Part shown: positions 14,567-21,177 of the stretch, in pieces
Numbering within the stretch: position 1 is the stretch's first letter
Layout of the letters: every line of letters begins with the position of its first letter
Virus record (IMG/VR): IMGVR_UViG_3300017730_001426
Location: 1-24,083 of that record
Origin: a virus
Reading direction: 5' to 3' (one strand)
DNA: 24,083 bases
Program-made: the position numbers and the translations under genes
The notes under the pieces: generated by a model
Database searches by the model: none
What the model was told of the DNA's origin: nothing
Seen by the model: the letters and a program-made list of their open reading frames with translations, nothing else

Positions 14567-15037
14567 TTAGTCGTTCAGTTCGTTAATTAACTGTGCGAAA
14601 TACTGAGCTGCTTTACCAGTAAGTTTACTGATAATAGCCGCATCTGGCTCTTTTCCAGCGTCTTGGATAGCACCTGTGAGTTCTTCCTGTGCACCTGCAA
14701 CAGAGACTCTAGTACCACCAGTTCCACCTGATTTGCCACCAGCCGCAGGAGTTTTCTTTACATAAACTCCAGCTTTTGTTAAAATCATTCTGACTCCATT
14801 TGGACTCTCGTTTATGTCGTCAGCAATCATCTTTACAATTTCCATACTTGTTTCAGGAGTAGGTTCCTCTGCAGTATACATCTCTACTGCCTGAGCTTTT
14901 AGTTCGTCTGTCCAAGCCATTTTTCTTTTCCTTGTTAAATTATATTTTGTTTTGTATTCGGCAAGAGTATAAGTATTACGGTAGCCAGGAGCCCAACCTG
15001 TGGCTTCTAGCATTTGTGTATAAAACCTGTCGCTCAT
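14567..15037 (-). CDS. SANT/HTH-like DNA-binding protein, possible dual start
   Basis: 156-aa protein. Residues 40-92 contain one SANT/tri-helical repeat (MAWTDELKAQAV ... SPNGVRMILTKAGVYVKK), closely patterned like the first repeat of the 6743-7459 protein. A Gly/Ala/Thr-rich linker (94-112) and a short helical C-terminus follow. The frame starts at ATG 15037 with AAGGAA upstream. An internal ATG at 14920 has its own AAGGAAAAG site about 7 nt before it and begins exactly at the SANT repeat. A 116-aa short form alongside the long form is therefore plausible. Promoter P4 upstream and the terminator at 14517-14555 frame it as a separate, probably strongly expressed unit. Confidence 0.7.
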   Translation of the reverse strand: MSDRFYTQMLEATGWAPGYRNTYTLAEYKTKYNLTRKRKMAWTDELKAQAVEMYTAEEPTPETSMEIVKMIADDINESPNGVRMILTKAGVYVKKTPAAGGKSGGTGGTRVSVAGAQEELTGAIQDAGKEPDAAIISKLTGKAAQYFAQLINELND

Positions 15038-15061
15038 TGCTTATTTCCTTATTATAAATAT

Positions 15062-15090
15062 ATTATACTAAAGATTTAAGCAAGAGTCAA
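15062..15090 (-). promoter_or_regulatory. Promoter P4, sigma-70 type, upstream of SANT-like gene
   Basis: Minus-strand TTGACT (15090-15085), 17-bp spacer, TATAAT (15067-15062) followed by ATAT. It is the only member with a -35 mismatch (T for A at the last base). The leader is about 20 nt and includes AAGGAA before the ATG at 15037. Confidence 0.85.
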
Positions 15091-15100
15091 GAACTAAATT

Positions 15101-15457
15101 TTATAAGCTATATCCGAATGTGAGAATATCTTCCTTATACAGGTCAGCAACACTAGTACGAGTCTTAAGTGTATACCAATTGTTCCACATGGGTGCTATA
15201 AATAGCTTGTCCAAAATGGAAGTATCTTTTACAGGTAATTCTAATTCCTCTAATTCATGTTTCCAATCTTCTAATCGGATTAAGACATCCATATCTTTAT
15301 ACATCTCTTTTTGTGATTGCATTGGGTTAGCTTGAAGCCATTCATCAAAACCAATATAGTTCAAACTGTTCTGATATTCAGTCACAGCTCTTTCATAGGG
15401 GTTTCTAATTACCCCAATCTTAGTTTTATTTGATACCAGATATAAACTCTGACTCAT
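15101..15457 (-). CDS. Short sulfotransferase-like protein lacking the PAPS loop
   Basis: 118-aa protein. IGVIRNPYERAVTEYQNS (about 14-31) matches the 3'-phosphate-binding segment of sulfotransferases, and the C-terminus (TSVADLYKEDILTFGY) matches the family's usual end. The N-terminal 5'-phosphosulfate loop (PKxGGTS) seen intact in the 4145-4750 protein is missing; there is room for only about 13 residues before the Arg motif. It may be a degenerate paralogue, a binding protein or a partner subunit. It overlaps the preceding 57-aa gene by 32 nt. The reading frame is intact, so it is retained as a gene rather than called a pseudogene. Confidence 0.65.
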   Translation of the reverse strand: MSQSLYLVSNKTKIGVIRNPYERAVTEYQNSLNYIGFDEWLQANPMQSQKEMYKDMDVLIRLEDWKHELEELELPVKDTSILDKLFIAPMWNNWYTLKTRTSVADLYKEDILTFGYSL

Positions 15458-15599
15458 AACTTAATTCCCTCGCTAATGCTTTGCAATCTTCAATTGTATG
15501 TTTCTTCCTAGTTGGAGATAGCTCCATGCCATCCAACTCATCCAACTTATCAAGTAAAGCTTTTAATTTAATGGCACAGTCGATTCTGTTGTGTGTCAT
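15426..15599 (-). CDS. Small protein, 57 aa
   Basis: Short ORF encoding a 57-residue, Lys/Leu/Glu-rich, probably helical protein beginning MTHNRIDCAI. AAGGAAC lies about 6 nt before the ATG, and an ATGA overlap couples it to the coiled-coil gene upstream. Its 3' end overlaps the sulfotransferase-like gene by 32 nt. No known domain; function unknown. Confidence 0.7.
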   Translation of the reverse strand: MTHNRIDCAIKLKALLDKLDELDGMELSPTRKKHTIEDCKALARELSYESEFISGIK

Positions 15600-15805
15600 T
15601 TGAAGTTCCTTTTCAAAGATTCTAATTTATCTTCAAGTTCTGCTAACTTACCTATTTCTTGGTCTAAAGTTTCAATGATATCTCCATGCTCTGCTAGTCC
15701 AACATGTGAACCTAATAACACTTCTATATTCATTTTGTGTGCTTCTATGCAACCTTCATATAGTTTTTCTATTGCAGTAACTATTCTTCCTCTATAATTG
15801 CTCAT
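15596..15805 (-). CDS. Small coiled-coil protein, 69 aa
   Basis: 69-aa protein with a heptad-like C-terminal half (IIETLDQEIGKLAELEDKLE) suggesting a short coiled coil. No signal peptide or membrane segment. It is linked by 4-nt overlaps to the membrane-protein gene upstream and the 57-aa gene downstream, so it belongs to the P5 operon. No function can be assigned. Confidence 0.65.
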   Translation of the reverse strand: MSNYRGRIVTAIEKLYEGCIEAHKMNIEVLLGSHVGLAEHGDIIETLDQEIGKLAELEDKLESLKRNFK

Positions 15806-16050
15806 CCTAATAATCCTAATACAAAGTTCCTAATGAACCTTTCTCTGTGCCTACCGACATCTAAGGCGGCAAACATTAATAACGGAGTCAAAGGTAATGC
15901 CATTACTGACACTGACACTATGACTAATTCTTTATGCCTAAGGACAGGATTGGTCTTGTCTGTTAATACAGCTATTCTAAATGCTGGGAATACCAACTTC
16001 CAAATAACTATCGCCCAGCCAGATAACCAAAAGGCTATTAATATATCCAT
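15802..16050 (-). CDS. Small two-helix membrane protein, 82 aa
   Basis: 82-aa protein with two hydrophobic segments, about residues 4-24 (IAFWLSGWAIVIWKLVFPAF) and 43-64 (VIVSVSVMALPLTPLLMFAA), separated by a charged loop, with a basic C-terminus (RHRERF). The topology resembles small phage membrane proteins, including class II holins. A separate holin candidate lies closer to the endolysin genes, and this one is in an early-type operon. It could be a host-membrane takeover or superinfection-exclusion factor; no family recognised. Confidence 0.65.
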   Translation of the reverse strand: MDILIAFWLSGWAIVIWKLVFPAFRIAVLTDKTNPVLRHKELVIVSVSVMALPLTPLLMFAALDVGRHRERFIRNFVLGLLG

Positions 16051-16082
16051 GCTGTTTCCTTATGCTCATTTTATTGAGTGCT

Positions 16083-16733
16083 TTACAAATATTGTTGTAA
16101 ATGTTTTAAACTTCCCATTTCGTACGATGCTAAACAGTATTGTTTACCAGCCCACGGTAGATGTGGAAAGTATGTATCTTTTAAGTCATCTTGTGTACAT
16201 TCTACGGTACACACTAAGTAGACTCTAAAACCTCTTTCTTTTGCAAGTTCAGGTTTTAATTCTCTATCCACTATTGCAGGATAGTTTTGTCTGATTGCCC
16301 AAACTTTTTCTTTAGGCTCAAACTCCTCTGCTACACACTGATCTGGTAGTATAGCATTTCTTCTTCCTTCATAGTCAGTCATGGAGAGTTTCTGAGGCAC
16401 TCCGAGTCTTTCTACAATTCCTTTAATAAACGCAGGACTTCTATATAGTGATTTCGCTATATCAGACATGTTAAATCCATCAAGATACATCTGTACTGTA
16501 GATTTTATTTCCTGTTTATTAGCACCTTTTCCTTTGTTCTGAGACTTTCGTCTCGCTCTAAAGTCCATGGTTTCTTTGTGTTCTGTTATTATTTTGTTAA
16601 GCCTAGTGGTATTATACGCTATGTTTAGTATACCACACGCTTCTTTTTTAGTTATAGGCTTCTCGCCCTCTAGCAAACTAATTACTTTACTTATATTCGC
16701 TTCCGATAAGTTCTCGTGCTTCTTTATTCTCAT
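16083..16733 (-). CDS. Helix-turn-helix phage protein, 216 aa
   Basis: 216-aa basic protein. Two helix-turn-helix-like segments are visible: 'ITKKEACGILNIAYNTTRLNKII' (about 27-49) and 'EIKSTVQMYLDGFNMSDIAKSLYRSPAFIKGIVERLG' (about 76-112), the second resembling resolvase or sigma-factor type HTH units. The C-terminal part (from about 135, KVWAIRQNYPAIVDREL ... VYLVCTVE) looks like a compact beta-rich domain of unknown function. AGGGG lies upstream of ATG 16733, and the gene overlaps the DUF3310 gene by 47 nt. Probably a DNA-binding regulator or replication accessory factor. Confidence 0.6.
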   Translation of the reverse strand: MRIKKHENLSEANISKVISLLEGEKPITKKEACGILNIAYNTTRLNKIITEHKETMDFRARRKSQNKGKGANKQEIKSTVQMYLDGFNMSDIAKSLYRSPAFIKGIVERLGVPQKLSMTDYEGRRNAILPDQCVAEEFEPKEKVWAIRQNYPAIVDRELKPELAKERGFRVYLVCTVECTQDDLKDTYFPHLPWAGKQYCLASYEMGSLKHLQQYL

Positions 16734-16995
16734 TTTCTACCCCTAGTAAAATTATTGCATAATGCAGAATCTTTAATAAGTCCTGCTCGTTTCTTCCATC
16801 TTTCTTTCCGTACCTCTGCGCATACTTTATAATGTTGCCTAAGCAGAAGCCTTCTCCATGACCAGCATCGAAGATGAACTCGGTTGACTGGATTTTATTC
16901 ATACTGTAATGACTATCATAAGTCTTTATAATATGATTTTGTAGCATGTTCATTGCTACATCTTCGTTAAACTTGTTGTTATTATAGTCTGTCAT
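16687..16995 (-). CDS. DUF3310-family protein
   Basis: 102-aa protein. Its C-terminal half (FCLGNIIKYAQRYGKKDG ... DLLKILHYAII) matches the DUF3310 signature G-N-x-x-K-Y-x-x-R-x-x-x-K-x(n)-D-L-x-K-x-x-x-Y. This family is frequent in phages and often labelled nucleotide-kinase-like, but its biochemical role is not established. The stop of the upstream oxygenase gene and this ATG are directly adjacent. Confidence 0.75.
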   Translation of the reverse strand: MTDYNNNKFNEDVAMNMLQNHIIKTYDSHYSMNKIQSTEFIFDAGHGEGFCLGNIIKYAQRYGKKDGRNEQDLLKILHYAIILLGVENENKEARELIGSEYK

Positions 16996-17628
16996 TTACT
17001 TCTCTGTTGCGAAAAATCCTACTTGGACTAATCGTGCGTTTTCTTTGTTTGTTCCGAAAGATGCATTTAGTGGTGCATGCCAATAGTTTGCTGGATATAA
17101 TACACATCTATTGTATACATTTCCAACGTAAGTGTGCAACTCCCAATCTTCGTGGTTGCTTTTCCACTCTCCTTTAAAGCCAGCGTTTTTATCTATTTTT
17201 AACTTTTCTGACTTTGTAATTAAACCTGTTTTCTTACTTCTAAAAAGTGCTGTGCCTGTGTCAATTTTGGCTTTGGGTTGTAAATAAATTACGGCAGCCC
17301 AAGCTTGTCCATCAACACTTTCTGTTGTTCGCTCTAAAAATCCCGAACAATCATGATGAATCCAATTAAGAAACTCATTGTTCTTCTTAAGTCCAAGAGT
17401 AAATGCTCCATTGGAGTTTTTATTTGGAAAGTAAGTTATCTTTTTTCCAATAGTTGTTTCAAATCTATTCTTGATGAAATTTCTATTCTCATTTGAGAAA
17501 GTAGCTATAGTTCTATCTCCAGGAAATGCCATCTTTCTACCTCTACGACCTGGGTAGAAGTACATTCTTAATGCGTTTTCTCTTACCTCGTCTGGGTTTG
17601 GATAGAAATTATCAACTATGTGAATCAT
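16996..17628 (-). CDS. DUF6445-like Fe(II)/2OG oxygenase-type protein
   Basis: 210-aa protein starting MIHIVDNFYPNPDEVRENAL, typical of DUF6445-type phage proteins. It has FPGDRT at 35-40, an HxD metal motif (H91-H92-D93 in WIHHD), VIYLQP and TGTALFR strands, a distal His184 in YPANYWHAP and Arg199 before VQVGFF. The layout fits a 2OG-Fe(II) dioxygenase fold, although the substrate is unknown and the metal site is inferred from motif order only. It overlaps the coiled-coil gene by 17 nt and abuts DUF3310. Confidence 0.7.
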   Translation of the reverse strand: MIHIVDNFYPNPDEVRENALRMYFYPGRRGRKMAFPGDRTIATFSNENRNFIKNRFETTIGKKITYFPNKNSNGAFTLGLKKNNEFLNWIHHDCSGFLERTTESVDGQAWAAVIYLQPKAKIDTGTALFRSKKTGLITKSEKLKIDKNAGFKGEWKSNHEDWELHTYVGNVYNRCVLYPANYWHAPLNASFGTNKENARLVQVGFFATEK

Positions 17629-17851
17629 GCTTAGTGAGTTCGTCTATTACTTCCAGTCCGCCCTCTAACTTAGCTAGATATTCTTGTTTCTTTGCAAGTT
17701 GAGCTTTTAGATTGACAATATCATTTTCGACACCTGCCATCTGTGCTTCTAAGTTTTGTTTTAATACTTGACTATGTTCCATTGTTTCCACTGTTGGTTC
17801 CTTTACTCCTATTAGTTGGTCTAAAAAGTTTGTTTTAGTGCTTTTTGCCAT
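17612..17851 (-). CDS. Small coiled-coil protein, 79 aa
   Basis: 79-aa protein with a continuous predicted coiled coil from about residue 26 to 70 (QVLKQNLEAQMAGVENDIVN... with Leu/Ala/Lys heptads). No membrane segment, cysteine or catalytic motif. It overlaps the flanking genes by 17 nt on each side. Structural or adaptor role possible; unknown. Confidence 0.65.
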   Translation of the reverse strand: MAKSTKTNFLDQLIGVKEPTVETMEHSQVLKQNLEAQMAGVENDIVNLKAQLAKKQEYLAKLEGGLEVIDELTKHDSHS

Positions 17852-18023
17852 TTAATCTTACTCCATTTAGCATTTGGTATTCATCCCCATTGCTCTTTCT
17901 GACCACTATTGGTCGTTTTAGTACTTGAAACTGCGAATACTCTAATAATTTCTTATTGATTTCTTCGTCTGATGTTCCTTCTTTAAACATAAGGGCTCCT
18001 TTGCCCAGTTTAACTTTTATCAT
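17835..18023 (-). CDS. Small protein, 62 aa
   Basis: 62-aa protein beginning MIKVKLGKGALMFKEGTSDE, mixed alpha/beta in pattern, ending in a basic NGVRLNGKKH tail. It is coupled to the upstream 18020-18619 gene by a 4-nt ATGA overlap and to the coiled-coil gene by 17 nt. No domain recognised. The short beta-rich N-terminus could be a dimerisation strand, but no function is assigned. Confidence 0.65.
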   Translation of the reverse strand: MIKVKLGKGALMFKEGTSDEEINKKLLEYSQFQVLKRPIVVRKSNGDEYQMLNGVRLNGKKH

Positions 18024-18619
18024 ACTCTGGTTATCCTCTTATCATAGTCAGCGTAATCTTCATTCCACCAACTAGGCTTATCTCTGTATTTCCACTCGGC
18101 AAAGGTTGCTTTGTCTAAGTGATAATAATCTCGATACGATTGTATAACATCATCTTCGTTTTTCAACTCATCAGGCATAGCCATGAGGAAAGGAGTTTGT
18201 CCTAGCCTAGGCATATTCTTTGGTTCAGGTAGTTTGTTTACTACTTCTACGATAGATTTATGCTGTTTTCCATAACGATAGTGGTACTCATCGTTGAGCG
18301 CGTTAGCGTAACAATGAGCCCACTCAAAGTTATCCAATGATGACCTAACCCAAATCGTGCAGGGATGATTATACATCATCGGCAGATAAGGGGTAAGAGG
18401 TCGCTCTTCCATAGGAAGATGCTTTATCTTGGCTTTCTTACTGTTTAGTACTTCTCGTTCGTCCTTGTCAAGCGCACGAGGTACAAATCCCAGTACTTCG
18501 TCAACCCATATAGCGGTACACAAAAGTTGCGCTGCCTCGAGAGGCATTTTCACAATGTGTTTGTCAACGTGGTACTCGGCACATTTGTCTAAGTCTTGGT
18601 CTAGATAAAATAAATTCAT
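18020..18619 (-). CDS. Conserved phage protein of unknown function, 199 aa
   Basis: 199-aa protein beginning MNLFYLDQDLDKCAEYHVDK, with KMPLEAAQLL, HPCTIWVRSS and DEYHYRYGKQH segments and a C-terminal PDELKNEDDVIQSYRDYYH region. This His/Tyr/Trp-rich pattern recurs in a widespread group of phage and bacterial proteins. I recognise the pattern but no established activity. The many conserved His, Cys and Glu residues (C13, H17, H21, E28) could bind a metal. It directly abuts the 38-aa gene (TAG immediately followed by ATG) as second gene of the P5 operon. Confidence 0.7.
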   Translation of the reverse strand: MNLFYLDQDLDKCAEYHVDKHIVKMPLEAAQLLCTAIWVDEVLGFVPRALDKDEREVLNSKKAKIKHLPMEERPLTPYLPMMYNHPCTIWVRSSLDNFEWAHCYANALNDEYHYRYGKQHKSIVEVVNKLPEPKNMPRLGQTPFLMAMPDELKNEDDVIQSYRDYYHLDKATFAEWKYRDKPSWWNEDYADYDKRITRV

Positions 18620-18736
18620 CTATTTCCAACACTTGTAGACACCACATAAGCCATCTGCATTTTCTGTAGTTCCACAGTATTTGCATGGCTTATCTGATTT
18701 AGTCGGTTTATGTTTTGTTTCTGTAATCTTAATCAT
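18620..18736 (-). CDS. Cys-rich 38-aa protein, zinc-ribbon-like; first gene of P5 operon
   Basis: Short ORF encoding 38 residues. The basic N-terminus is followed by PCKYCG (C18, C21) and then C31 and C36, a spacing compatible with a single zinc knuckle. The ATG lies 6 nt after the P5 -10 box, and an ATG 4 nt further upstream hits a stop within four codons. The start is therefore fixed and the transcript is predicted leaderless. The next gene begins at the base after its stop. It may be a small regulatory or host-takeover protein. Confidence 0.7.
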   Translation of the reverse strand: MIKITETKHKPTKSDKPCKYCGTTENADGLCGVYKCWK

Positions 18737-18742
18737 ACATAT

Positions 18743-18771
18743 ATTATACAGAAAGTTTCAACACTTGTCAA
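18743..18771 (-). promoter_or_regulatory. Promoter P5, consensus sigma-70 type, leaderless start of 38-aa gene
   Basis: Minus-strand TTGACA (18771-18766), 17-bp spacer ending TTCTG, TATAAT (18748-18743), then ATATGT and the ATG, identical to P3 over this segment. The -35 box begins only a few bases after the stop of the holin candidate. It should drive the operon from 18736 down to about 15101. Confidence 0.9.
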
Positions 18772-18774
18772 GAT

Positions 18775-19152
18775 TTATTTTGAGTTTATCTTATCTTTAG
18801 CTGTTCCAGCGTATAGTCCAAACCATGCTGCACCTGCCCCTACAACGATACTAATCAAACCTGACTGCTCCATTGAAGGTTCTGGTAAATCCATAAACCA
18901 TATTGTACACTTATAAAGTAATACAATGTATACTGTTAGAAATAAACGAGGAAAGATTCTCCAAGCGTCTATCATAGAAGATAGCCAAATCCAGCGTTGC
19001 CACGGATTTTCTGGTTCTTTATCGTTTTCTAACTTTAATATTTCAGCTTTCAGATTACTGTTTTCGGTGACGAGTTCCATAAACTTATTAAGGTCTATTT
19101 CTACCTCATTCCTAGACATATCGCCTGAGAACTGATTACTTGCTTCTGCCAT
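18775..19152 (-). CDS. Holin candidate, 125 aa
   Basis: 125-aa protein with a soluble, helical N-terminal half (LNKFMELVTENSNLKAEILK) and two hydrophobic segments near the C-terminus: FPRLFLTVYIVLLYKCTIWF (about 67-86) and LISIVVGAGAAWFGLYAG (about 99-116), ending in a charged tail. The second helix, with Gly/Ala-rich small-residue faces, resembles marine phage holins. The frame extends to 19224, but ATG 19152 has AGGAG about 6 nt upstream and avoids a long overlap with the JmjC-like gene. The endolysin at 23598 has no secretion signal, so a holin is needed. Another small membrane protein at 15802-16050 is the alternative. Confidence 0.6.
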   Translation of the reverse strand: MAEASNQFSGDMSRNEVEIDLNKFMELVTENSNLKAEILKLENDKEPENPWQRWIWLSSMIDAWRIFPRLFLTVYIVLLYKCTIWFMDLPEPSMEQSGLISIVVGAGAAWFGLYAGTAKDKINSK

Positions 19153-19894
19153 AAATTTCTCCTGGCTCCCAATTGTACCACTTCCTTCTCGCTCCTGTCT
19201 CCGAATGTGACTTCTTGCCCTCATAAGGTTCTCTGAAGTGAAAACTAATTGATATTCTTGGGCTTAGCGTATCTACTTTATGATACTGCTTAGCAGGTAT
19301 ATATAATAAATCGCCGTCATCTAACTCTATAACTTCCAATAATTCAGGAGCATGTTTATTAGGACGGAGTCTTTCATTCTCCTTATCTTTCGGAGCAAAA
19401 TCTTTATAAATATACCATCTTATCTTTCCACTTACATGGAAAAGAAAATTGTCTGTAGAATCTGCATGAATAGGAAAACACTTAGCATCTTTTTGATTAG
19501 AGCAGTATATATTAGCCTGCCCAATACCATAGTGTTTTTCAAACTCTCTAGTCTGATTCCACATTGTTTTGTTTAAAAATTCAGAAAGTGTAATAATAAA
19601 ACTACTTCCATCTCTCCAAAGTTTTAGTAATTCTTCTCTAGTTTTCTTTTCTGGTGATTTTTTCTTACACCATTTGTTACCATTAGGTAATACTACTTGT
19701 AGTTGGGGAGTTCTATCCCATGATTGTATATTGTACTGATTTAGATAGTTATCTAATTCTTCCCAACTAAAATGATTTGCAAAAATGTTTTCTTTAGACT
19801 TAATCACAAAATGTTTCTTATCTTTATATTCTTCTAAAAAGCGTTTAAGTCCAATCGGCTGTAGTAATTTATCTAAACTAAGACTACTATCCAT
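19136..19894 (-). CDS. JmjC/cupin-like Fe(II)/2OG oxygenase
   Basis: 252-aa protein with a JmjC/ROX-type cupin. H143 and D145 are in FPIHADSTDN, a FLFHVSGKIRWYIY strand pair follows (typical of 'G.K.W.L/Y.P'), and ELDDGDLLYIPAKQYHKV carries the second metal His205, with Arg213 and SISFHF after it. Bacterial relatives hydroxylate ribosomal proteins or other substrates. The metal set is complete, so activity is plausible; the target is unknown. It overlaps the glycosyltransferase by 8 nt and the holin candidate by 17 nt. Confidence 0.78.
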   Translation of the reverse strand: MDSSLSLDKLLQPIGLKRFLEEYKDKKHFVIKSKENIFANHFSWEELDNYLNQYNIQSWDRTPQLQVVLPNGNKWCKKKSPEKKTREELLKLWRDGSSFIITLSEFLNKTMWNQTREFEKHYGIGQANIYCSNQKDAKCFPIHADSTDNFLFHVSGKIRWYIYKDFAPKDKENERLRPNKHAPELLEVIELDDGDLLYIPAKQYHKVDTLSPRISISFHFREPYEGKKSHSETGARRKWYNWEPGEIYGRSK

Positions 19895-20684
19895 TTTTTC
19901 TCATCTGTCTTACTATATTAGCATAGTCCCACCATACTTCCATTAAATCTTGTCTCCAATGAGTAGCTTTAGCAAAACAATTATACCTAGGATGCCATGG
20001 TTGATAGCTAAGTCCTGTTAAATGTAGTTGCCACATAAAATCTAATGACATTTGAGGTTTCTGCCAAAAGTCTCTCATATGCTGGTCTGGTACTACTATT
20101 GAGGGGTCTACTCCATCAAAACAGTTCCATCTTGAATCTAATGGTTCAATGTATTCTTTTGACTCTTGTTTAAATGGCATATTTAATTTTTCACCAAATT
20201 CCCACTTATAACTTTTACTAGTTTTTGCACTCCATTCTTCCATATCTTTTATACTATCCATATATGGTTTTGCTTTCTCGCAGTCGAATAACATTACACT
20301 ATCACACCACCAACCTCTTGGTACACCTAAGTCTGCTCCTTTCTTTCCATTATCTTGCTGAGCATCCCATACAAATCCAAAAGGTTTGCCATTCAACTTA
20401 GTATTAAATAAATGAGAAATATCTCTAAAGTTTATCATATCTACATCTGTATATAAAGCTCTACCTTTAAAATTACATAGCTCTGGAACTGCATATCTAA
20501 AGCAAGTAAAAGGTGTCCCCCAATATCTTCTATCCCAGTTTGGAAACATTGATGGTCGTAAGAATGTTATCTCTATCTCTTGATTGCTCGGCAAATTTTT
20601 ATAAATAGAATAAAGATATACTTGTTCAGCTAGCCAATCTTCTTTCTCACTTGTGCCTATAAATAATCTAATCGTATTTGACAT
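19887..20684 (-). CDS. Glycosyltransferase, GT8-like
   Basis: 265-aa protein with GT-A/GT8 features: an N-terminal beta strand (IRLFIGTSEKEDW), then WGTPFTCFRYAVPEL, then ALYTDVDMI with the D80-x-D82 metal motif, a DISHLF helix, and WWCDSVMLFDC and WNCFDG segments further on. It would transfer a sugar from a nucleotide-sugar donor to a glycan, protein or base. The open frame extends to 20756, but the preceding 24 residues are a hydrophobic stretch overlapping the upstream gene, and ATG 20684 (MSNTIRLF) fits the family start. The acceptor is unknown. Confidence 0.75.
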   Translation of the reverse strand: MSNTIRLFIGTSEKEDWLAEQVYLYSIYKNLPSNQEIEITFLRPSMFPNWDRRYWGTPFTCFRYAVPELCNFKGRALYTDVDMINFRDISHLFNTKLNGKPFGFVWDAQQDNGKKGADLGVPRGWWCDSVMLFDCEKAKPYMDSIKDMEEWSAKTSKSYKWEFGEKLNMPFKQESKEYIEPLDSRWNCFDGVDPSIVVPDQHMRDFWQKPQMSLDFMWQLHLTGLSYQPWHPRYNCFAKATHWRQDLMEVWWDYANIVRQMRKNG

Positions 20685-21177
20685 ATAATATCTTTGCTCC
20701 GTTTGATGCGTGAATAGAATGAAAAAACTTATTACCAATAATAGCACCTGTATCACAATGCAAAGGAGTATTGACTACATAATGTTTTTTCCAATTAAAT
20801 TGTTCGTAGTTTGGTATATCTAGAGTCTGGTCTAGATTATTTCTATCTTTTCCAATTACTACTGAAGCATGTTTTTTATTTAAAGAAAATATTACTACTG
20901 TACTTCTAATTGGTACTTGTATTGATTTTTCATTTGCTTCCATAGCAACAACCTTTGTAGGTTTTCTACTATCAATTGGATGTTTAAGTAAATCTAAAAA
21001 ATGTTTTGAATGGTTATACCACTTAGGATAAGTGAATGAATAGTCGTCTAAGTTGAAATGTTTTCTATACAATGGTACTGCATGCCAGAAAGGGAACATT
21101 GTGTCTCTCATATCAAGAGGAAAATCTAGTATATCAAGAGCAATTTCTTTAACTTCATTATTAAGCTGTCTAATCAT
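20668..21177 (-). CDS. Unknown protein, cupin-like C-terminal half, 169 aa
   Basis: 169-aa protein. The C-terminal half is beta-rich (VPIRSTVVIFSLN, HASVVIG, HCDTGAIIGNKFFHSIHASN) and resembles a double-stranded beta-helix such as those of phage hydroxylases. It lacks a convincing HxD metal pair, so a catalytically dead or divergent cupin is the best guess. The next gene upstream ends at the base before its start, and it overlaps the glycosyltransferase by 17 nt. It may be an accessory protein for the neighbouring oxygenases or glycosyltransferase. Confidence 0.55.
   Translation of the reverse strand: MIRQLNNEVKEIALDILDFPLDMRDTMFPFWHAVPLYRKHFNLDDYSFTYPKWYNHSKHFLDLLKHPIDSRKPTKVVAMEANEKSIQVPIRSTVVIFSLNKKHASVVIGKDRNNLDQTLDIPNYEQFNWKKHYVVNTPLHCDTGAIIGNKFFHSIHASNGAKILYVKYD

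Noticed and set aside
19153-19224. Longer start for the holin candidate
   Set aside because: ATG 19152 has AGGAG at good spacing, while the longer form lies wholly inside the JmjC-like gene.
20685-20756. Hydrophobic N-terminal signal on the glycosyltransferase
   Set aside because: It comes from reading the upstream gene in another frame; the GT8-like fold begins at MSNTIRLF (20684).
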